Below the pieces are notes generated by a model. That model was given only the letters and a program-made list of their open reading frames with translations, had not been told where the DNA came from and made no database searches. Both the position numbers and the translations under genes were made by a program. 64,000 bases of DNA. Source: Haberlea rhodopensis (Eukaryota; Streptophyta; Magnoliopsida; Lamiales; Gesneriaceae). Location of the stretch: contig CAJQUN010000400.1 of assembly GCA_907163345.1 (NCBI GenBank), forward strand, positions 372,001-436,000, written 5' to 3'. Positions 12,201 through 21,200 of this stretch are shown piece by piece (positions within the stretch are counted from its first letter, which is position 1; every line of letters starts with the position of its first letter).

Positions 12201-15200
12201 AGTTTGTAAAAAATGTAAAAAAGATTATGCATATGCTTCTTCTGGTGGTACATGTCATTTACTAAGACACATGGTTAAACATGAAAAAGAACCAACTGAT
12301 GGTAACCAAACTATTCTTTCACAATTCGGTACTGGTAGTAGTAGTTCAAGTTTAGGTATTTTCACTTATAATGTTGAAAGAGATAGGAGAGAACTAGCTA
12401 AATACATCGTATGGGCGGACGCCAAATTCACTAATTATATTCATTTAGGTTTGCAACCTCAACATAAACGATTTTCAAGGAATACTATTAAATCGGATGC
12501 ATTCACAATTTTTAATGAATATAAAGGAAATTTAATTACGTATTTAGGTAATCTTTCATCGAAAGTAGGACTAACAAGTGATATTTGGACAACTTATCTT
12601 GGCAATGCATCATATCTCTGTGTTACAGGACATTGGATTGACGATAACTGGGTGTTACATAAAAAAAATTTAGGTTTCACAAAAATTGATTGGCCTCATA
12701 CGGGTGGAGTTATTTCCAATGCCATTATGCAAGTTACTAATGAATATAATATTAGTAATAAAATCTTCTCTATTTCATTTGATAATGCAACTAATAATAC
12801 TGCTGCAATTACTATATTAAAAACTTATTTGAAACCAATTTTAAATGGTGATCTTTTTCATATTCGTTGTGCATGTCATATTTTAAATTTGTGTGTGCAA
12901 GATGGATTGAAACCACTTGAGCTTCATTTAGAAAAAATAAAGACTACTCTTAAATTTCTTAATGGTTCAGTTGCTAGAAAACAAGACTTCAAAAGTTTAT
13001 GTATTTCTCATGGCATGAATTATAAAGATTTTCCTTATGATGTTCCTAATAGGTGGAATTCTACATATTTAATGTTGCAAGCATGTTTACCTTATAGAAA
13101 TGTGATCACTTTATTTTTTAATGAAAGGATGGCCGAACATTTTCATATTGAAGAAACTGATTGGGAAATTGCTTCTAATATTTGTAATTTTTTAGAACCG
13201 TTTTACGATGCTACCAATTTATTTTCGGGCTGTTATTATCCAACTTCTTCAATATTTTTGAATAAAATTTATGAAATTAGTGAATGTTTTGCATTACATA
13301 GATCTGATCCGTTTTTTACAGGCATTGTCGAACCAATGGAGTATAAATTTAAAAAATACTGGAAAACTATTCCTATGTTGAATTGCTTGGCATCAATTAT
13401 GGATCCTAGATTAAAATTATATAGTGTAGAAATTATAATAGAATCTTATTACACCAACGTGGCTTATGAGAATATTAATATTAATCAAGAGAAAGAGCGC
13501 ATTAATAAATGTTTGTTTGCTTTGTTTTCTTTATATGATTCGTTACATAATTCTAGAGCAACTCCAGTAAGAGAAAGTAGTAGTAGTGGTAAGGGTTCTG
13601 TGTGGACAATGTTAAGAAGAAGACAAGACACTACTTCCGCTTCTTCTAGTTCTAATACATCTTCATTTACTGAGCTTCAGTTATATCTAAACCAAGTCAT
13701 AAATTTCAGTGAACAAGAATTAGAAACTTTTGATGTTTTGGCATGGTAGAAAGACAATGCTAGACTTTGGCCAGTACTTTCCATAATGGCACGTGATCTA
13801 CTAACTCCTCCGATATCCACAGTTCCATCGGAGTCTTGTTTTAGTGCAGGTGGAAGAGTCATTGATGAAAAAAGAAGTAGAATGAAACCAAACATTGTGG
13901 AGATGTGTATTTTTTTAAAGGATTGGTTGGATGCTGATAGCCGCTTACAAGGTCTGGGAGGACATGATGTTTCTTCGGATGAAAATGAAGAAAATTAGCA
14001 TATTTTTTAAACTCTTTTGTAATTTATTATTTTCTTTTGTTCAATGTAATTTGTAGTTTTTCAATTCTTAGTCAATAAATTTTGATTTTATAAGTATATT
14101 GTGCCAATCTATATTTAAATATAATATTATTATATTTAAATAAATAAAATTAAACAAAAAAAATAAAAAAATTTGAAAAAAAAAAATGGTTTTGGGCCGT
14201 GCCGGGCCACCCAAATAAGGAGACGGGCCGTGCCAGCCCGGCACGGAACAGTGCCGGGCGGCACGGTTTTACGGGCCGTGTCGGGCCGGCACGGCCCGTT
14301 TGACATCTATACAGGCACGGCCCGTCTCCTTAACGGGCCGTGCCAGCCCGGCACGGAACAGTGCCGGGCGGCACGGTTTTACGGGCCGTGCCGGGCCGGC
14401 ACGGCCCGTTTGACATCTATACAGGCACGGCCCGTCTCCTTAACGGGCCGTGCCAGCCCGGCACGGAACAGTGCCGGGCGGCACGGTTTACGGGCCGTGC
14501 TGGGCCGGCACGGCCCGTTTGACATCTATACACTTTCCCAATAATTTCCAACCTTTTTTTAAAGTGTGGTCCAGCTTTGCTTTCGTGCCACATTTCCCAA
14601 TTATTTCAACCATGGTTCAATTTTCCTACTCCTGTGGTCCAGCTACTCGGTCAAACATTTGCATTTGGGTCAAATATTTCACTTAATCCTAGTACTCTCT
14701 TGCTGCCATAAATTCTATGAAATTCCAACCCGAAAATTTTGTCAGCCTGTTTTTAACATTCGCTCTATTTCTGGACCCCCATTTCTGTTTTGGTGTAGTT
14801 GTGTGCTGCTGCTCAATTTGAGATCAAGATTTCTGATTTGTGGGGTGATCGATGATTTTGCCTCTTTGCGGTTAGCACGATTGTGGTGCTATTATTTTTT
14901 TTTTTTTTTGGCAGATTAGTTAAATTGGCAAATTGATGATTTCTTTCAATCAGCATCAATTTGTGGGGAGAGTGAAGGATGTTAGCTCAAAACCAAGACC
15001 ATAGGATGCATTTAGCCTCTTGGAATGTAGGTTCCCTTACCAGTAGATTACCAGAGTTAGTAGAGACGATGAGTAGAAGAAAAAATAGCATTATGTCTCT
15101 GCAGGAGACTAAATGGGTAGGTGAGAAAGCCAGAACTATAGCTCATTGGGGCTATAAACTTTGGTACATAGGTAAGGAGAAGAATCGTAATGGGGTAGGT

Positions 15201-18200
15201 GTAATCGTAGAAAACAAACTACTTGAGTATGTAGTGGAAGTTAGGAGGAATGGAGATAGGATAATGTTAGTTAAGCTAGTTTTAGGCAATGATATTTTTA
15301 ATATCATTAGTGCCTATGCACCCCAAATTGGTCTAGATGAGGCTATTAGACGGAAATTTTGGGAGGATCTAGACGACGTAGTGCAAGAAATACCTCATAA
15401 TGAGAAAATCTTCATCGGGGGAGATTTCAATGGGCACGTAGGTTCTGATCGGGATGGTTATGAGAGTGTTCATGGAGGCTATTGTTTTGGGGACAGGAAC
15501 GCCGCAGGTAATTCACTTTTGGATTTTGCCATGTCATATGACTTATTCCTAGCGAATACCTGGTTCAAGAAGAGGTCCTCTCATCTAGTTAGTTTTAAAA
15601 GTGGGTCTAGTGCAACCCAAATAGATTTCTTTTTTGCTAGAAGGATAGATAGAGTTAAATACTTGGATTGTAAGGTAATTCCAGGAGAGAGTGTAGTTAC
15701 CCAACACCGACTTTTAGTTTTAGATGTTATGATTAAGAATTGGGCTAATATAATTAAGCATAAGTTAGAACCTAGAATTAAGTGGTGGTGGTTAAAAGAA
15801 GATAACGTTGAAGCTTTTGTAGAGAAAGTAGTCGAGGAAGTTAATTGGACGCCAAGAGATGATCCCGATACCACCTGGAACAAAATGGTTCGTGGCATTA
15901 AGATGGTAGCTACAGAGCTCCTTGGTGAGTCAAGAGGATATGCTCCACCAGGTAAGGACGCAGCATGGTGGAATGAAGACGTAAAGAAGGCTATCCAAAT
16001 CAAGAGGGACACTTACAGATTGCTGAAGAAGAACAATGGGCCACCTTCGAAAGATATAAGCTTGCCAAAAAAGAAGCGAAGACAGCGATTCGAGATGCTA
16101 GAGCTAAAGTCTACAAATAAGTGTACGATAAATTGAATACCAAGGAGGCAGAAAAAGATATCTACAGGATTGCCCGAGCGAGGGATGGGAAGCAAGAGAC
16201 TATGTGCAGTGAAATGTATAAAAGATTAGAACCATAAAGTCTTGGTTCGAGATGAAGACATCAAAATAAGATAGAAGAATTATTTTAACAGCTTGTTCAA
16301 CGGTGGCTTTGGCCAAGATTTAGGTGATCTTAACATCCATCAACATGATGTAAATCGTGAATTTACTCGCAGAAATAGAGAACCTGAGGTTAAAGAAGCT
16401 TTGAACAAAATGAAAGCACGAAGAGCAGTTGGTCCTGATGGAATCCCTATTGAAGTATAGAGATGTTTAGGACCGACGGGGATAAAGTGGCTAACAGATC
16501 TATTTAACAAGATTTGGAGGAGTAACAAAATTCCAAATGAATGGAGAGAGTACTCTCATCCCTATCTATAAGAATAAGGGTGACATTCAGAGTTGCACCA
16601 ACTATCGTGGTATAAAACTCATGTGTCATACAATGAAGCTTTGGAAGAGGATAATTGAATGTCGTTTAAGGATGGAGGTTAAGATATCGGAGAACCAATT
16701 TGGGTTCATGCCAGGACGGTCAACCACTGAAGCTATCCATTTACTTCGTCAACTTGTCGAGCGCTATCGTGAGAGTAGTAAAGATTTGCATATGATCTTT
16801 ATAGACTTGGAGAAGGCCTACGATAAAGTACCAAGGGAGATATTATAGTGGGCTTTGATGAAGAAAAAAGTTCACATCAAATATGTCAATATAATCAAGG
16901 ACATGTACAACAAAGTAGCATCCAATGTGAGAACGTGCAGTGGGGTGACAAGTGAGTTCTCGATCACTATTGGATTGCATCAAGGGTCTGCGTTGAGTCC
17001 TTTCATGTTCGCCCTAGTGATGGATGAGATAACAAAAGACATACAAACTGAATTACCTTGGAACATACTTTTTGCTGACGATGTTGTGTTAATCGACGAG
17101 ACAATGACAGGGGTAAATGCCAAATTGGAGTTATGGAGAGAGACTTTGGAATCCAAGGGTTTTAGATTAAGTAGGTCTAAAACGGAATATATGCAGTGCA
17201 AATTTAGTGGTCGTTCCTTTCGGAATTCCGGTGTTGTAGCACTCGGTGGTCAAGAGATATCGATGAGCAGCAAGTTTCGATACCTAGGTTCAGTTATCCA
17301 AAAGGATGGAGAGATTGACAGCGACGTTAACCACAGGATTCAGGCTAGCTGGTTGAAATGGAGAAACGCCACCGGAGTTCTATGCGATCGTAATATCCCG
17401 CTGAAATTGAAGGGAAAGTTTTATAGAACCGCCGTTAGACCCGCAATGTTGTATGGGACGGAATGTTGGGCACCCAAGAGTAATCACATCCAAAAGATGA
17501 GTGTGACAGAGATGTGTATGCTTCGTTGGATGTGCGGTCAAACCAAAAAAGATAAAATAAGGAATGAAGATATTCTAGCTGAAGTAGGTGTAGCTTGTTT
17601 AGAAGAGAAGATGCAAGAAAGCCGCTTACGCTGGTTTGGTCATGTTCGACGTAGGCCCAGCAGTGCACCTGTGCGTCGGGTGGAGTCCATGGATTTCGGC
17701 AAGTTCACGAGAGCGAGAGGACGACCGAAGAAGACATGACTCGAAGTTATACGCAAAGATTTGGAGTGCAAGGGGATTACAAAAGATATGTTGACTGATA
17801 GAAGCGTTTGGAGAAGACTGACGCATGTGTCCAACCACCCGACTTGATTCTCTCTACTTGAGTATGTAGTGGAAGTTAGGAGGAATGGAGATAGGATAAT
17901 GTTAGTTAAGCTAGTTTTAGGCAATGATATTTTTAATATCATTAGTGCCTATGCACCCCAAATTGGTCTAGATGAGGCTATTAGACGGAAATTTTGGGAG
18001 GATCTAGACGACGTAGTGCAAGGAGTACCCCATAATGAGAAAATCTTCATCGGGGGAGATTTCAATGGGCACGTAGGTTCTGATCGGGATGGTTATGAGA
18101 GTGTTCATGGAGGCTATGGCTTTGGGGACACGAACGCCGCAGGTAATTCACTTTTGGATTTTGCCATGTCATATGACTTAGTCCTAGCGAATACCTGGTT

Positions 18201-21200
18201 CAAGAAGAGGTCATCTCATCTAGTTACTTTTAGAAGTGGGTCTAGTGCAACCCAAATAGATTTCTTTTTGGTTAGAAGGATAGATAGAGTTAAATGCTTG
18301 GATTGTAAGGTAATTCCAGGAGAGAGTGTAGTTACCCAATACCGACTTTTAGTTTTAGATGTTAGGATTAAGAATAGGGCTAATAGAATTAAGCATAAGT
18401 TAGAACCTCGAATTAAGTGGTGGCGGTTAAAAGAAGGTAACGTTGAAGCTTTTGTAGAGAAGGTAGTCGATGAAGTTAATTGGACGCCAAGAGATGATCC
18501 CGATACCACCTGGAACAAAATGGTTCGTGGCATTAAGATGGTAGCTACAGAGCTCCTTGGTGAGTCAAGAGGATATGCTCCACCAGGTAAGGACGCAGCA
18601 TGGTGGAATGAAGACGTAAAGAAGGCTATCCAAATCAAGAGGGACGCTGACAGAGAGCTGAAGAAGAACAATGGGGCCACCTTCGAAAGATATAAGCTTG
18701 CCAAAAAAGAAGCGTAGACAGCGGTTCGAGATGCTAGAGCTAAAGTCTACAAATAAGTGTAAGATAAATTCGATACCAAGGAGGCAGAAAAAGATATCTA
18801 CAGGATTGTCCGAGCGATGAAGAGGAAGCCAAGAGACTTATGTGCAGTGAAATGCATAAAAGATGAGAACCATAAAGTCTTGGTTCGAGATGAAGACATC
18901 AAAATAAGATAGAAGAATTATTTTAACAGCTTGTTCAACGGTGGCTTTGGCCAAGATTTAGGTGATCTTAACATCCATCAACATGATGTAAACCGTGAAT
19001 TTACTCGCAGAATTAGAGAATCTGAGGTTAAAGAAGCTTCAAACAAAATGAAAGCACGAAGAGCAGTTGGTCCTGATGGAATCCCTATTGAAGTATGGAG
19101 ATGTTTAGGACCGACGGGGATAAAGTGGCTAACAGGTCTATTTAACAAGATTTGGAGGAGTAACAAAATTCCAAATGAATGGATAAAGAGTACTCTCATC
19201 CCTATCTATAAGAATAAGGGTGACATTCAGAGTTGCACCAGCTATCGTGGTATAAAACTCATGTGTCATACAATGAAGCTTTGGGAGAGGATAATTGAAT
19301 GTCGTTTAATTGAATGTCGTTTAAGGAGGGAGTATAAGATATCGGAGAACCAATTTGGGTTCATGCCAGGACGGTCAACCACTGAAGCTATCCATTTACT
19401 TCGTCAACTTGTCGAGTGCTATCGTGAGAGGGTTAAATATCTGCATATGATCTTTATAGACTTGGAGAAGACCTACGATAAAGTACCAAGGGAGATATTA
19501 TGGTGGGCTTCGATGAAGAAAAAAGTTCACATCAAGTATGCCAATATAATCAATGACATATACAACGAAGTAGCATCCAATGTGAGAACGTGCAGTGGGG
19601 TGACAAGTGAGTTCTCGATCACTATTGGATTGCATCAAGGGTCTGCGTTGAGTCCTTTCCTGTTCGCCCTAGTGATGGATGAGATAACAAAAGACATACA
19701 AACTGAATTACCTTGGAACATACTTTTTGCTGACGATGTTGTGTTAATCGACGAGACAATGGCAGGGGTAATTGCCAAATTGGAGTTATGGAGAGAGACT
19801 TTGGAATCCAAGGGTTTAGATTAAGTAGGTCTAAAACGGAATATATGGAGTGCAGATTTAGTGGTCGTTCCTTTCGGAATTCCGGTGTTGTAGCACTCGG
19901 TGGTCAAGAGGTATCGATGAGCAGCAAGTTTCGATACCTAGGTTCAGTTAACCAAAAGGATGGAGAGATTGACGGCGACGTTAACCACAGGATTCAGGCT
20001 AGCTGGTTGAAATGGAGAAACGCCACCGGAGTTCTATGCGATCGTAATATCCCGCTGAAATTGAAGGGAAAGTTTTATAGAACCGCCATTAGACCCGCAA
20101 TGTTGTATGGGACGGAATGTTGGGCACCCAAGAGGAATCACATCCAAAAGATGAGTGTGGCAGAGATGCGTATGCTTCGTTGGATGTGCGGTAAAACCAG
20201 AAAAGATAAAATAAGGAATGAAGATATTCGAGCTGAAGTAGGTGTAGCTTGTTTAGAAGAGAAGATGCAAGAAAGCCGCTTACGCTGGTTTGGTCATGTT
20301 CGGCGTAGGCCCAGCAGTGCACCTGTGCGTCGAGTGGAGTCCATGGATTTCGGCCAGTTCACGAGAGGGAGAGGACGACCGAAAAAGACATGGCTCGAAG
20401 TTATACGCAAAAATTTGGAGTGCAAGAGGATTACAGAAGATATGTTGACTGATAGAAGCGTTTGGAGAAGACTGACGCATGTGTCCGACCACCCGACTTG
20501 ATTCTCTTAATTGTTCATGTAGCCTACCCCAATTCATTGAGATTAAAGGCTTAGTTGTTGTTGTTGTTTGTTGTAGTGAAGGATGTTAGATATAATAAGA
20601 GTGTTAGTCATGAAGTTGGAGATTGAGACAAATCCTGACAGGGGGGAAAGTTGCCACATTATATTTTTCCATGATATATTGTCTCCCATTATCCTCCATT
20701 CATTATTGTCATTGATTTCAATCTTCCTTCCCGACTCAATTATTCTCCTCCATTCACTTCTAGGAGTTGCTCCCCTATTCTCAGTAGCTTGCTCCCTTTC
20801 AAATAGTCTACTCTCTTTCCATTTGCTCCTTTTTAGGAGTCTTTGCTCTCTTTCCAAGAGTCTGCCCTTTTCCAGGGTCTTTTATCATCTATTCCTTTTC
20901 CGGGAGCCTTTTGCTCTCTTTCCGAGAGTCTACTCCTTTTCCGTGGTCTTTTACACTTCACTATCTTTCCGATAGTCTGTCCTTTCTCCGGGTATTTTAA
21001 TATCTGCTCCTTTTCCAGGAGTCTTTTGCTCTCGTTTTGAGAGTCTGCTCCTTTTCGCAGAGCCTCTTATCTCTTGCTCCTTTTCCAGGAGCCTGTTCTA
21101 TGAACAACCTTGAGGGGGAGTGTTGAAGATTATTATTTTAATATTGTTCTTAATTTGTGGCTTAGAATATGGTCAAAAGTTGTGCCCAATTTAAGGAATA

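Larger units (their letters stand above)
11404..14530 (+). mobile_element. hAT DNA transposon, nearly complete
   Basis: The left end reads TAGAGATGTCAAACGG; the reverse complement of the right end reads TATAGATGTCAAACGG, one mismatch in 16. A perfect 8-bp duplication CACTTTCC flanks it (11396-11403 and 14531-14538), the length typical of hAT elements. Both subterminal regions are packed with GGGCCGTGCCGGGC-type repeats, as expected for transposase binding sites. It lies inside the internal region of the copia-like element. Confidence 0.95.
14986..20574 (+). mobile_element. RTE-clade LINE head-to-tail dimer, single insertion
   Basis: Two 5' to 3' RTE copies are fused at about 17850-17858. A 15-bp duplication AGTGAAGGATGTTAG flanks the pair (14971-14985 and 20575-20589), and only the second copy has the TTG-rich tail (GTTGTTGTTGTTG at 20553-20574) typical of plant RTE elements. 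The outer duplication shows that the pair inserted as one unit. Confidence 0.9.
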
